Below, piece after piece: positions 1 to 7,476 of a DNA stretch of 64,000 bases (positions are counted from its first letter, which is position 1; each line of letters opens with the position of its first letter). Made by a program: the position numbers and the translations under genes. This DNA is from Lactiplantibacillus pingfangensis (lineage in GTDB: Bacteria; Bacillota; Bacilli; Lactobacillales; Lactobacillaceae): assembly GCF_005404945.1 (NCBI RefSeq), contig NZ_BJDG01000015.1, forward strand, positions 1 to 64,000, read 5' to 3'. The notes beneath the pieces are model-generated. The model was not told the DNA's origin, did no database searches, and worked only from the letters and a program-made list of their open reading frames with translations.

Positions 1-6
1 ACAGAA

Positions 7-35
7 AGCGCCCAGCCACGGGGCGGCTGGGCGCT
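7..35. other. GC-rich hairpin at the window edge
   Basis: An 11-bp perfect stem (AGCGCCCAGCC with GGCTGGGCGCT) closes a 7-nt loop. No proper T-run follows it on either strand, so it may be a terminator belonging to a gene left of the window or just a palindrome. Function uncertain. Confidence 0.4.
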
Positions 36-86
36 AATGATAGCTGATTACCAACAACAGTTGACAAAGAGCCTTTTTTTATTTGA

Positions 87-122
87 CGAAAAAAAGCCGA
101 CCATCAAAAGATGGTCGACTTT
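87..122 (-). terminator. Rho-independent terminator of the LysM-NlpC/P60 gene
   Basis: A 12-bp stem (94-105 with 110-121, one G-U pair) around an AAAA loop. On the minus strand it is followed by seven T residues. It lies about 30 bp after the stop codon of the minus-strand hydrolase gene. Confidence 0.85.
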
Positions 123-150
123 GTCCAACGTCAATGACGTTAGTTTTTGA

Positions 151-1092
151 TTACATATGGATAGCAAAGCTAGGAGTGTAGTATGCAGTACTCTTAACAG
201 ATGCTGGGTCACCATAGGTGTGGGCACCAATATATTGGCCACCGCCTAAGTAAATTGCAACGTGATAAGGTGCACTATCAGAACCCCAGAATACTAAATC
301 GCCAGCTTGTGCTTGGCTAAATGAAACATGGGCGCCAAGCGTCGTTTGTGCGTATGTGGTCCGACCGATTTGACGACCAGCCATCGCAAAGGCTTTTTGT
401 GTAAATGCTGAACAATCTAAGACTTCGTAAGGTGTCCCTACTAAAGTATAAGCAGCTGAGATTGCTGAGCTAGCACTAACGTTAGTTGTTGCAACCCGTG
501 CACTACGAGTATAAGTCGTGTTTGTGGTTGAAGCTTGACTTGCTGAGCTAGTTGAAGCTGGTGAAGTCGAAGCAACAGAGCTTTGGCTAGCTTGGCTAAC
601 AACGTTTGAACCTTGTGAAACAGAAGCAGCGCTTGAAGCTACGCTACTGCTTGCACTAGCAGTTGACGTGCTTGATTGAACTGCGGCACTTGATGAGACG
701 ACACTGCTTGAAGCTGCTTCGCTCATGCTACTTGCACTAGTAACAGATGAGCTGGTAGCAACTGCACTGGTTGCTTGGCTACTTGTTGAAGTAGCAGCAC
801 TCGTTGACTTAACACTGCTTGCACTAGCAGGAGTTGTCGTCTTTGAGTTGTCAGAAGTCTTAACACCAGGGATGTTAATCTTTTGGCCAGCGACGATTAA
901 ATCGGCGCTACCTAATTTATTTTCTTTAACAATTTGATCGATTGAAACGTGATACTTTTGTGAATATGCCCAAACCGTGTCCCCAGATTTGATAGTCATT
1001 GAATCTGCGTTCGCAACTGCTTGGCTGGTTACCATTAAACCGGCTAATGCAGCAGTACCTAACATAACTTGCTTAATATTTACTTTTTTCAT
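151..1092 (-). CDS. Secreted LysM-NlpC/P60 peptidoglycan hydrolase
   Basis: About 313 residues. The start is placed at MKKVNIKQ because it opens a clear signal peptide (cleavage near VANA-DS) and GGAG lies upstream; an upstream in-frame ATG would destroy the signal. Domains in order: signal peptide (1-29), one LysM (about 31-75, SGDTVWAYSQKY), a long Ser/Ala/Thr linker (about 80-200), and an NlpC/P60 domain with catalytic Cys near 226 (DCSAF) and His residues near 277 (YHVAIYLG) and 290. Family members cut gamma-D-Glu-diaminoacid bonds in peptide stems, mainly at the septum. The segment before the Cys is shorter than usual: the common W-G-G stretch is missing (GTPYEVLDCS). The Ser-rich linker is of the kind often O-glycosylated in lactobacilli (inference). 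It is monocistronic with its own terminator; GTTAC half-sites upstream suggest WalR-type control. Confidence 0.88.
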   Translation of the reverse strand: MKKVNIKQVMLGTAALAGLMVTSQAVANADSMTIKSGDTVWAYSQKYHVSIDQIVKENKLGSADLIVAGQKINIPGVKTSDNSKTTTPASASSVKSTSAATSTSSQATSAVATSSSVTSASSMSEAASSSVVSSSAAVQSSTSTASASSSVASSAASVSQGSNVVSQASQSSVASTSPASTSSASQASTTNTTYTRSARVATTNVSASSAISAAYTLVGTPYEVLDCSAFTQKAFAMAGRQIGRTTYAQTTLGAHVSFSQAQAGDLVFWGSDSAPYHVAIYLGGGQYIGAHTYGDPASVKSTAYYTPSFAIHM

Positions 1093-1396
1093 TTTAATGA
1101 TGATCACTCCAAGAAGAATGTCACGCATATGTACTTCAAGCCAATACCTATGATACTCAATAAGTGTTACATGCAAGTACCAACAAAATAACAATATGTT
1201 ACGAAAGTTACAGAACCTTAACAATATACCACAAACGTAACATTGATTTTTTTAAATCCCGGTTTGACGGCATTTTAAAGCCATCAATAATTCAGCACTT
1301 TCGCTATTCTTTCGAAACTTTTTTAAAAAAAGTTTAAAAATACGTATATAAAATAAAAGGAAGCGCTTGATTGAATCTTGCACCTCCCTAATTTGG
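1093..1396. other. Intergenic region with clustered GTTAC half-sites
   Basis: About 300 bp, AT-rich. It holds the promoter and leader of the minus-strand hydrolase gene. TGTTAC/GTAACA-type hexamers occur at 1165-1170, 1197-1202, 1206-1211 and 1237-1242, resembling halves of the WalR (YycF) box TGTWAH-N5-TGTWAH, although no pair is a perfect direct repeat. A symmetric A/T stem lies around 1308-1335. I see no gene. Confidence 0.4.
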
Positions 1397-1729
1397 TTAT
1401 ATTTCTCGATGACGATGATGGGTTCGGGGCAATCCTAGTAACCAGCGGATATCATTACCCGTAAAGTTTAATTTCAAAAATTCAGTCTGACTTGCTTGCG
1501 CATACATCGTTGCGAGCACTTCATTATCAAGTGCGACAACGCGTTTGGCAATCTCTTCATCAAATAAATACATTAGGGTCGCTTCCGAAATTTTACTAAC
1601 CGTAAAAATCTCATTGGCATTTTCAAATAAGGCTTCTTTTGAACGCTGTAACTGAACTTGCTTAAAATTATCGTAGGCCCGATTGAGCACCTGTTCTGCT
1701 TCAGTCATCAATACAGTTGTTTCGGCCAT
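1397..1729 (-). CDS. Small cytoplasmic protein of unknown function (110 aa)
   Basis: A 110-residue protein starting MAETTVLMTEAEQVL, with AAGGGGG eight bases upstream of the ATG. It is predicted mostly alpha-helical and soluble, without a signal peptide or membrane segment. The C-terminus is basic and His/Arg rich (PRTHHRHREI), which could touch nucleic acid or be disordered. It is divergent from the next gene (1845) with about 115 bp between them, and is transcribed toward the hydrolase gene without being obviously part of its operon. I do not recognise the family and assign no function. Codon use and start signals look like those of a real gene. Confidence 0.65.
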   Translation of the reverse strand: MAETTVLMTEAEQVLNRAYDNFKQVQLQRSKEALFENANEIFTVSKISEATLMYLFDEEIAKRVVALDNEVLATMYAQASQTEFLKLNFTGNDIRWLLGLPRTHHRHREI

Positions 1730-1844
1730 AATGGCACCCCCTTGAATAACCTCATTCTAACGGGTAACGTGTCAGATAGCCACAGCTTACCGTCGATTTG
1801 TTCAAAAATTTGTTATACTGGTCACAGTTATGGAGGAAATTAAC

Positions 1845-2216
1845 TTGACGAATTCTGATGAACGCTACTACCAACCAAATGATATTAAAGATGCCCTTCA
1901 AACCATCCAAAAATTGTTCAATTCATACACGAGTGCCCCACTGACACCTGAGCTGTTGGCTTACCACCAGAAATTAGTTCACCAATTAGAAACGAACCTG
2001 CTCCCGCTCGCGCAGCAAGCCCAAGACAAACTGCGTTGTGACCAAATCGACAGCATGATTGCTGTCATGCAAGATTGGACCAAGTTACGCCTAAGCGGTC
2101 AGATTTTTAATGGTAAGATGCAACACTTCAAGTTTGTCAGCAAAAATCAGCCGCAATTTAAACGCCGCGTCCATAAAATTCGTGGTGGGCAGAATCATCG
2201 TGCGAGTCGACATTAG
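1845..2216 (+). CDS. Small basic protein of unknown function (about 123 aa)
   Basis: The start is set at TTG 1845 because GGAGG sits 8 bases upstream at 1832-1836; the in-frame ATG at 1830 overlaps that ribosome site and has none of its own. The product is helical (ALQTIQKLFN, LVHQLETNLLPLAQQAQDKL) and ends in a strongly basic tail (RRVHKIRGGQNHRASRH) that suggests an RNA- or DNA-facing surface. It has no signal peptide, membrane segment or known motif that I can name. It lies directly upstream of a tRNA gene with a separate strong promoter between them. Function unknown. Confidence 0.65.
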   Translation: MTNSDERYYQPNDIKDALQTIQKLFNSYTSAPLTPELLAYHQKLVHQLETNLLPLAQQAQDKLRCDQIDSMIAVMQDWTKLRLSGQIFNGKMQHFKFVSKNQPQFKRRVHKIRGGQNHRASRH

Positions 2217-2224
2217 GTTAAGGC

Positions 2225-2252
2225 TTGCAAGCGCTCAATTTTGCGGTATACT
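2225..2252 (+). promoter_or_regulatory. Promoter of tRNA-Ala
   Basis: TTGCAA (2225-2230), a 16-bp spacer and TATACT (2247-2252), with the tRNA 5' end 14 bases further on. Close to sigma-A consensus, as expected for a tRNA gene. Confidence 0.75.
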
Positions 2253-2265
2253 AATTATTGTACTT

Positions 2266-2338
2266 GGGCCTTTAGCTCAGTTGGGAGAGCGCCTGCTTCG
2301 CATGTAGGAGGTCGTCGGTTCAAATCCGGTAAGGTCCA
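2266..2338 (+). tRNA. tRNA-Ala, anticodon CGC
   Basis: A 73-nt cloverleaf: acceptor GGGCCTT pairs with AAGGTCC, the D-stem is GCTC/GAGC, and the anticodon stem is CCTGC/GTAGG. The loop TTCGCAT places CGC at positions 34-36, reading the alanine codon GCG. The G3-U70 pair, the main identity element for alanyl-tRNA synthetase, is present. The T-stem is weaker, with two G-U pairs. The 3' CCA is not encoded. It stands alone with its own promoter and terminator. Confidence 0.92.
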
Positions 2339-2359
2339 TTAATTATCCAAATGATTGTC

Positions 2360-2386
2360 AGCTGACGAACTCGTCAGCTTTTTTTG
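2360..2386 (+). terminator. Terminator after tRNA-Ala
   Basis: AGCTGACGA / TCGTCAGCT stem directly followed by TTTTTTT, 21 bases after the tRNA. Confidence 0.88.
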
Positions 2387-2401
2387 TATCTTCGCTACTT
2401 G

Positions 2402-2430
2402 TTGTCCCCAGACCTATATAGGCTTATAAT
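2402..2430 (+). promoter_or_regulatory. Sigma-A promoter of the 118-aa gene
   Basis: TTGTCC (2402-2407), a 17-bp spacer and a perfect TATAAT (2425-2430), about 33 bases upstream of the ATG. Confidence 0.78.
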
Positions 2431-2462
2431 TTGTGTATTCAAAAGGGTTAGACAGGGGAATT

Positions 2463-2819
2463 ATGATGACTAAAGAAACTAACGACGAACTCGTTAAAAC
2501 ATTAACGGATCAGCTCAGTGCCGCTTATTCTGCCGCCAAAGCCGCAGATGACGTCGCCATGCAAAAGTTGCTATTAGCGAATGCGACGGATTTAAATAAC
2601 GAGAAGCCTTACTTGGATGTTATTACCAATTTGACACACGACATCTCAACCTATTACGTCCACAATCACCAAGTACCAGAACCGGTCATGGCAATTTATC
2701 GGGAACTACAAGCCGATGTTAAAGCCGGTAAGATCGACGCCGACGAAATGCGCAAGCGTAATATAGCGGCCGGCTTGATCTTCGCACCAATTATGTTTGG
2801 TAACATTGGCGGTCATTAA
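2463..2819 (+). CDS. Small helical protein, possibly bacteriocin-immunity-like (118 aa)
   Basis: The start is put at ATG 2463, preceded by AGGGGA; ATG 2466 is equally possible. The product is a helical, soluble protein. The stretch NEKPYLDVITNLTHDISTYY followed by VPEPVMAIYRELQ has the spacing and character of the four-helix enterocin A immunity family (EntA_Immun), which protects the cell against pediocin-like bacteriocins by acting on the mannose PTS receptor complex. No bacteriocin precursor is nearby, so if the match is right it is an orphan immunity gene. It has a strong promoter and its own terminator. The family call is a tentative impression; the gene itself is well supported. Confidence 0.6.
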   Translation: MMTKETNDELVKTLTDQLSAAYSAAKAADDVAMQKLLLANATDLNNEKPYLDVITNLTHDISTYYVHNHQVPEPVMAIYRELQADVKAGKIDADEMRKRNIAAGLIFAPIMFGNIGGH

Positions 2820-2850
2820 ATCGCTTTCATTTTCAACATAAAAGACACAC

Positions 2851-2884
2851 TGGTCACGATGATTAAAGCCACCGTGACCATTTT
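2851..2884 (+). terminator. Terminator-like hairpin after the 118-aa gene
   Basis: TGGTCACG (2851-2858) pairs with CGTGACCA (2873-2880), followed by TTTT. The loop is large (14 nt) and the T-run short, so strength is moderate. Confidence 0.65.
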
Positions 2885-2954
2885 AGATTGTCGCCAACTT
2901 TAGTGGTACTATTTTGATAAAGCAGCGTAATTAAACTGACGAGGAGACAAAATT

Positions 2955-3677
2955 ATGGCAAACCGCTATTTACATAACGTCCAGGGATTATTTGACACGA
3001 TTGCCCCCAACTATGATCGCATGAACAATATTATTAGTTTGGGTACCCATCGGCACTGGCGAAAACAAACGATGGCTCAGATTCAGCTCGCACCGAACGC
3101 CCAGGCGCTTGATCTATGTTGTGGCACTGGCGATTGGACAATTGCAATTGCACAAGAACTTGATCACACGGGGGAAGTCATTGGTTTCGATTTTTCTGCA
3201 CCAATGCTAAAAATCGCACAACAGAAAGTTAGTCAGGCAAAACTGGCTGATCGCGTTTGGCTCAGACGGGGCAACGCCATGCACTTGCCTTTCAAAGATA
3301 ACAGTTTTGATCTGGTCACGATTGGCTTCGGCTTACGTAATTTACCGGATAAGCCACGAGCTTTGGCTGAAATTTATCGCGTCTTAAAACCTGGTGCCCA
3401 ACTGGTTTGTTTAGAGACGTCACAACCCGACCAACCACTAATTAAGCCAGTTTGGCAATGGTATTTCACTAAAGTGGTGCCACTATTCGGCCGACTTTTC
3501 GCTCATCAATATCAAGAGTATTCCTATTTGCAAGAAACCACGCGCCACTTTGTCAGCTATCGTCAACTAGTTGGGTTATTTGAACAAGCTGGCTTTAAAA
3601 GCGTTCACTATACACGCTTCAATTTTGGTGCAGCCGCGGCCCATTTTGGCACGAAACCGGATGCCGCCAATGACTAA
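2955..3677 (+). CDS. menG: Demethylmenaquinone methyltransferase
   Basis: 240 residues, the normal length for UbiE/MenG. It transfers a methyl group from S-adenosylmethionine to demethylmenaquinone, the last step of menaquinone synthesis. Visible signatures: NIISLGTHRHWRK near residue 24, SAM motif I ALDLCCGTGDW near 50, the acidic loop VIGFDFSAPML, and the family block FDLVTIGFGLRNLPD near 120. GAGGAG precedes the ATG. No other menaquinone-synthesis gene is in the window; many lactobacilli keep only late steps and depend on outside quinone (general knowledge). The 3' end overlaps the next gene by 8 bp (ATGACTAA), implying translational coupling. Confidence 0.93.
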   Translation: MANRYLHNVQGLFDTIAPNYDRMNNIISLGTHRHWRKQTMAQIQLAPNAQALDLCCGTGDWTIAIAQELDHTGEVIGFDFSAPMLKIAQQKVSQAKLADRVWLRRGNAMHLPFKDNSFDLVTIGFGLRNLPDKPRALAEIYRVLKPGAQLVCLETSQPDQPLIKPVWQWYFTKVVPLFGRLFAHQYQEYSYLQETTRHFVSYRQLVGLFEQAGFKSVHYTRFNFGAAAAHFGTKPDAAND

Positions 3678-4368
3678 ACTAGCTGATCTGAATACTTGCT
3701 TAGCCTGGTTAACCCAACCAGCTGCACCGTTATCACCTGTCGATGGCCTAGTCTTATGTGGCAACAGCCTGCCGCTGACCGCACAACTGGCGGCGCGACT
3801 AGCTAACGAACAAGCACTTGCAACAATCATCATTGCTGGCGGCATTGGTCACGCAACCAAGTATTTGCGTGAAAATATGGGCATCATTAGCACGCTCAGT
3901 GAAGCAGAATTAATGACCGACTTAGTACGACAAGCTGGCTATCAAGGCGAAATTCTGCAAGACCAGACTTCCACCAACACTGGCGAAAATGCTGCCAATG
4001 CTTTAGCGTTAGCACCAACTAGCTGGCATCACGTGATGATTGTTCAAGACCCGCTATTGGCATTACGTAGCCAGCTAACCTTTGAAAAAGTATGGGGCGC
4101 CGCATATCAATTCACACGCATACTACCGCCTGCATTTCAATTGACGCAACTTGATCCGGTCGAATTCGGGTTGAACCGGGCTTTCCACAACGCTTGGTCA
4201 ACCACCTATTTTACTGAATTATTACTCGGTGAAGTTCAACGATTACAAGATAACGTCCAAGGCTATGGTCCACATGGCACTGGCTTTATCCGTCATGTAA
4301 CTATTCCTGCACCGGTACTGACTGCCTATCAACACTTATTGGCACAAGGCTTAACCCGTAAACGTTAA
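3670..4368 (+). CDS. DUF218 / YdcF-like protein
   Basis: About 232 residues if started at ATG 3670, which overlaps the menG stop; ATG 3661 is an alternative. Longer upstream extensions lie wholly inside menG. The Rossmann-like DUF218 core is clear: VDGLVLCGNSLPL (first strand and loop), TIIIAGGIGHAT, the segment LQDQTSTNTGENAANAL with the family T-N-T-x-E-N signature, and MIVQDPLLALRS. E. coli YdcF of this family was crystallised with S-adenosylmethionine; other members (ElyC, SanA) act in envelope biology. No membrane anchor is seen, so it is cytoplasmic. Translational coupling to a SAM-dependent methyltransferase makes a SAM-linked role attractive but unproven. Confidence 0.8.
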   Translation: MTKLADLNTCLAWLTQPAAPLSPVDGLVLCGNSLPLTAQLAARLANEQALATIIIAGGIGHATKYLRENMGIISTLSEAELMTDLVRQAGYQGEILQDQTSTNTGENAANALALAPTSWHHVMIVQDPLLALRSQLTFEKVWGAAYQFTRILPPAFQLTQLDPVEFGLNRAFHNAWSTTYFTELLLGEVQRLQDNVQGYGPHGTGFIRHVTIPAPVLTAYQHLLAQGLTRKR

Positions 4369-4372
4369 CTTA

Positions 4373-4426
4373 AATAAAGAAGGAATCATAACAGCAATTT
4401 AGCCTGGTTATGATTCCTTCTTTATT
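4373..4426. terminator. Bidirectional terminator between the DUF218 and SGNH genes
   Basis: A 20-bp perfect stem (4373-4392 with 4407-4426, GGAATCATAAC at its apex) with a 14-nt loop; A/T-rich flanks give a T-run on both strands. It serves the convergent genes on either side. Confidence 0.88.
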
Positions 4427-4431
4427 AGTCC

Positions 4432-5397
4432 TTAAAATATTTCTGGATATAATTTTTCAAGCACTTCCGCCAATTGCCGCCCCGCTACTTGTGAGCCAGC
4501 CAAATCCAAATGAACGCCATCCGTCGTACTTGGTTCCCAATCGGCCGTCTCAATTAATTGAACGGTCATAAATTCTGGCACGACTGTCCGAATAACACGA
4601 TCAAATCGTTGATTAAACGGCACCATCACTGCAATGCGACTGTTCGGGTACAAGCGCTGAACTTGATTAATGAACTGTTTTAACAACGCCGTGAAACTGG
4701 TTGCGGATTCCAAGCCATCATTCGTCCCAACATTAAGTACCACAACATCCGTGGCCGCTGGTTGCCAGGCAGTTTGGCGATCAATCGCCGTGAGCACATT
4801 GGGTAACGGTGGTACCCCACCTCGGCCCGGCTTATTAATGCCCACCGCACTGTAAGCGATGCGAACATTTCGGGCATTCAATAACTCACTGGCAATCGCC
4901 GCATAATTAGCTTCGCCACGATAATCTCTGGCGGGACTTTTACCAGCCACCCAGCAACCAGCTGTAATCGAGTCACCAATAAAAGTCAGGCTGTGTTTTC
5001 CTGGCTTAACGGCTTGTAAGCTGCCATCCGTTTGAAGCGCCTCGACTGCAAAACCACTGGTCCCATCCCAAACCGGATCTAAATCCGTGTTGCCACTCAT
5101 GACCACTCGAATCACATGTGGTCGCCCATCTAAGGTTAACCGAAATGGCATTGTCTTGACTGGCACACGCTGATACGGTAAACCATCAATTTGAATCGCG
5201 ACCCAGGCACTTGCCGTCGCGGCCAAATCTAACAAGCTGATCATGACATAGCTTGCCTGTTTAACTTGAAACCAAAATTCAGCGCCTAAATTGGTACTAA
5301 ACATGACAGGGGTATTTTTAAGCGTTTTTTGCGCCCAACGCCCCTGAAAATAAGCCGGCATAATCGCATTATTTGCCGCTGTTACTTGATAGTTCAT
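4432..5397 (-). CDS. SGNH/GDSL-family esterase or lipase
   Basis: 321 residues. The N-terminal half (1-130) is beta-rich (DGLPYQRVPVKTMPFRLTLD), resembling the jelly-roll domain of carbohydrate esterase family 2-type enzymes. The C-terminal SGNH hydrolase shows block I FIGDSITAG (Ser nucleophile near 143), block III VLNVGTNDG and block V DGVHLD with the Asp/His pair. There is no signal peptide, so it is intracellular. Such enzymes commonly remove acetyl groups from sugars or oligosaccharides; the true substrate is unknown. GGAGTG lies 6 bases before the ATG. It is monocistronic and divergent from the P-type ATPase gene. Confidence 0.85.
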   Translation of the reverse strand: MNYQVTAANNAIMPAYFQGRWAQKTLKNTPVMFSTNLGAEFWFQVKQASYVMISLLDLAATASAWVAIQIDGLPYQRVPVKTMPFRLTLDGRPHVIRVVMSGNTDLDPVWDGTSGFAVEALQTDGSLQAVKPGKHSLTFIGDSITAGCWVAGKSPARDYRGEANYAAIASELLNARNVRIAYSAVGINKPGRGGVPPLPNVLTAIDRQTAWQPAATDVVVLNVGTNDGLESATSFTALLKQFINQVQRLYPNSRIAVMVPFNQRFDRVIRTVVPEFMTVQLIETADWEPSTTDGVHLDLAGSQVAGRQLAEVLEKLYPEIF

Positions 5398-5435
5398 TCA
5401 ATCACTCCATTAAATTTCAATCTAATGCCATAAAC

Positions 5436-5477
5436 TTGATACCGATCAATTTCTAATCAAGGACTAGCCTATATACT
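5436..5477 (+). promoter_or_regulatory. FNR-type box plus -10 of the P-type ATPase promoter
   Basis: TTGATACCGATCAA (5436-5449) is a perfect match to the FNR consensus TTGAT-N4-ATCAA. Exactly 22 bp later comes TATACT (5472-5477), which puts the box centre near -41.5, the class II activator position. There is no good -35 element, as expected for an activator-dependent promoter. Confidence 0.8.
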
Positions 5478-5509
5478 AAACTCATCAAATCAAATAAGGA
5501 GTCCTTAAA

Positions 5510-7423
5510 ATGAAATTGCAACAATTCTTAACAAAACATACGAACCAAATTACCTTAATCACTGGTATTCTCATTGCACTCGGTTTTCTCAGCAAATACG
5601 CGCTTGATTATACCCTCGGCTATCAAGTTATCCTAGCTGTGGCTTCCATCATCGCGGTCGTGCCAATTGCCGTCCGTGCTTGGAGCGCGCTGATCAACAA
5701 AGTTTTCAGTATTGAACTCTTAGTTAGCATCGCAGTCATCGGTGCTTTCATTATTGGTGAATTCAACGAATCTGCCATCGTCACTTTCCTATTCTTGTTC
5801 GGCTCATACCTCGAAAGCAAAACGTTACAAAAGACTCGGAATGCGATCAAAGGGTTAACGGACTTATCCCCAACCACTGCGACCTTGGTCACTGATAGTG
5901 GCACAGAAGAAGTCGACGTCGATGATGTTGACGAAGGCGATGTGGTCTTAGTCAAAACGGGTAGCCAAGTCCCTGTCGATGGGACGGTTGTTGAAGGTAA
6001 TGGCTACATTAACGAAGCGTCCATCACTGGGGAATCCCGTCAAATCAACAAGAATCTCGATGACCAAGTTTTCTCAGGTACCATCGTTGAAAACGGCTAT
6101 TTGAAAATTAAAGCGACTCAAGTTGGTGACGACACCACTTTTGCCAAAATTATCGAACTAGTTGAAGAAGCCCAAGACACGAAGTCGAAGGCTGAAAAAT
6201 TCATTGATCGTTTCGCGCAATATTATACGCCTGCAGTCCTCGTTTTAGCAGCTTTAGTGTTCGTCTTCTCCCGTGACTTCCGATTAGCCATCACCGTCCT
6301 AGTGCTTGGTTGCCCTGGTGCTTTGGTAATCGGCGCGCCAGTATCAAACGTGGCCGGTATTGGGAATGGTGCCAAGCGCGGCATTCTCATCAAAGGTGGC
6401 GAAGTGATTGATACCTTTGCCAAAGTCGATACCTTAGTTTTCGATAAGACTGGGACTTTAACAGAAGGTAACACGGCCGTCTCCAGTTTCAAAGCCTACA
6501 CTGACAATCAAGATCAACTATTGAATTTAGCTGCCACCGTGGAAGGTGTTTCAGACCATCCACTCGGTAAAGCCATCATCGACTACGCTGGTAGCCACGC
6601 TAAAGCCAGCGCAACGCTTAATTTGGACAATACCGAAACCGTTAAGGGCCAAGGCATCTGTGCTGAAGTCAACCAATCTCAGATCGTCATTGGTAACCAA
6701 AAAATGTTGACGGCTCATGATATTAGCCTCTCAACAGACCAAACGCATGATTTAAATGACATGCAACAAGCTGGTAAATCAACCGTTATCATGGCAATCG
6801 ACGGCGTTGTTCAACTCATTTTCGGTATCTCTGACACGGTTCGTCCAAATGTCAAAGACTCACTTGCTGCGCTAAAAGCCCAAGGAATCAAGCGACTAGT
6901 CATGTTAACTGGTGATAACGAATTGACTGCGGACGCCGTTGCCCGTGAACTCAACATTGATGAAGTTCACGCCAACCTGTTGCCAGAAGAAAAGGTCGAT
7001 TACGTTAAACAGCTCAAAGCTGACGGCAATACGGTTGCCTTCATCGGCGATGGTATCAACGATAGTCCCTCAATCGCCAACGCCGACATTGGGATTGCCA
7101 TGGGCAGCGGCACTGACGTTGCCATCGACACCTCCGATGTGGTCTTGATGCAATCTAGTTTCCCAGCTCTAGTTCACGCCCACGGCTTGGCTAAGAAGAC
7201 TGTTTTGAACACACGTGAAAACATCTTCATCGCCATTGCGACCGTTGCTTTCTTACTGATTGGCTTAATCTTCGGTTACATCTACATGGCCAGCGGTATG
7301 TTCGTCCATGAAGCTAGCATCTTAGTTGTCATCTTCAACGCGATGCGCTTAATCAACTTCCGGACTAAATTTGATAAGACCCGTCAAGAACCCGTTCAAC
7401 ATACTGCCACCACAACTGCTTAA
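5510..7423 (+). CDS. Heavy-metal-translocating P1B-type ATPase
   Basis: 637 residues, exports a transition-metal ion using ATP. Visible: TGES actuator loop (173-176), a transmembrane metal motif reading GCPGALVIGAP (CPG at 268-270), phosphorylation site DKTGT (Asp 312), the HP dipeptide SDHPLG, MLTGDN, GDGINDSPS and a last helix with HEASILVVIFNAMRL. It has no N-terminal HMA metal-binding domain. The H-E pair in the last helix resembles the P1B-4 group (Co/Fe/Zn efflux, usual motif SPC), while the CPG motif fits neither CPC nor SPC classes, so the metal cannot be named. It stands alone, driven by an FNR-box promoter shared with the two CopZ-like genes at 10.4-10.9 kb, which may supply the missing metal-delivery domain. 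AAGGAG precedes the ATG. Confidence 0.9.
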   Translation: MKLQQFLTKHTNQITLITGILIALGFLSKYALDYTLGYQVILAVASIIAVVPIAVRAWSALINKVFSIELLVSIAVIGAFIIGEFNESAIVTFLFLFGSYLESKTLQKTRNAIKGLTDLSPTTATLVTDSGTEEVDVDDVDEGDVVLVKTGSQVPVDGTVVEGNGYINEASITGESRQINKNLDDQVFSGTIVENGYLKIKATQVGDDTTFAKIIELVEEAQDTKSKAEKFIDRFAQYYTPAVLVLAALVFVFSRDFRLAITVLVLGCPGALVIGAPVSNVAGIGNGAKRGILIKGGEVIDTFAKVDTLVFDKTGTLTEGNTAVSSFKAYTDNQDQLLNLAATVEGVSDHPLGKAIIDYAGSHAKASATLNLDNTETVKGQGICAEVNQSQIVIGNQKMLTAHDISLSTDQTHDLNDMQQAGKSTVIMAIDGVVQLIFGISDTVRPNVKDSLAALKAQGIKRLVMLTGDNELTADAVARELNIDEVHANLLPEEKVDYVKQLKADGNTVAFIGDGINDSPSIANADIGIAMGSGTDVAIDTSDVVLMQSSFPALVHAHGLAKKTVLNTRENIFIAIATVAFLLIGLIFGYIYMASGMFVHEASILVVIFNAMRLINFRTKFDKTRQEPVQHTATTTA

Positions 7424-7439
7424 CTTAATCAGTCATACG

Positions 7440-7474
7440 AAATGGCCGCCCTCAAAATTGAGAGCGGTCATTTT
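7440..7474. terminator. Bidirectional terminator
   Basis: AAATGGCCGCCCTC / GAGAGCGGTCATTT imperfect stem with TTTT on the plus side and a flanking A-run for the minus side, between the convergent ATPase and XRE genes. Confidence 0.75.
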
Positions 7475-7476
7475 GG

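Noticed and set aside
1358-1374. AGGAAGCGCTTGAT as a cre site
   Set aside because: Several mismatches at the fixed ends of the consensus and too far from the hydrolase start.
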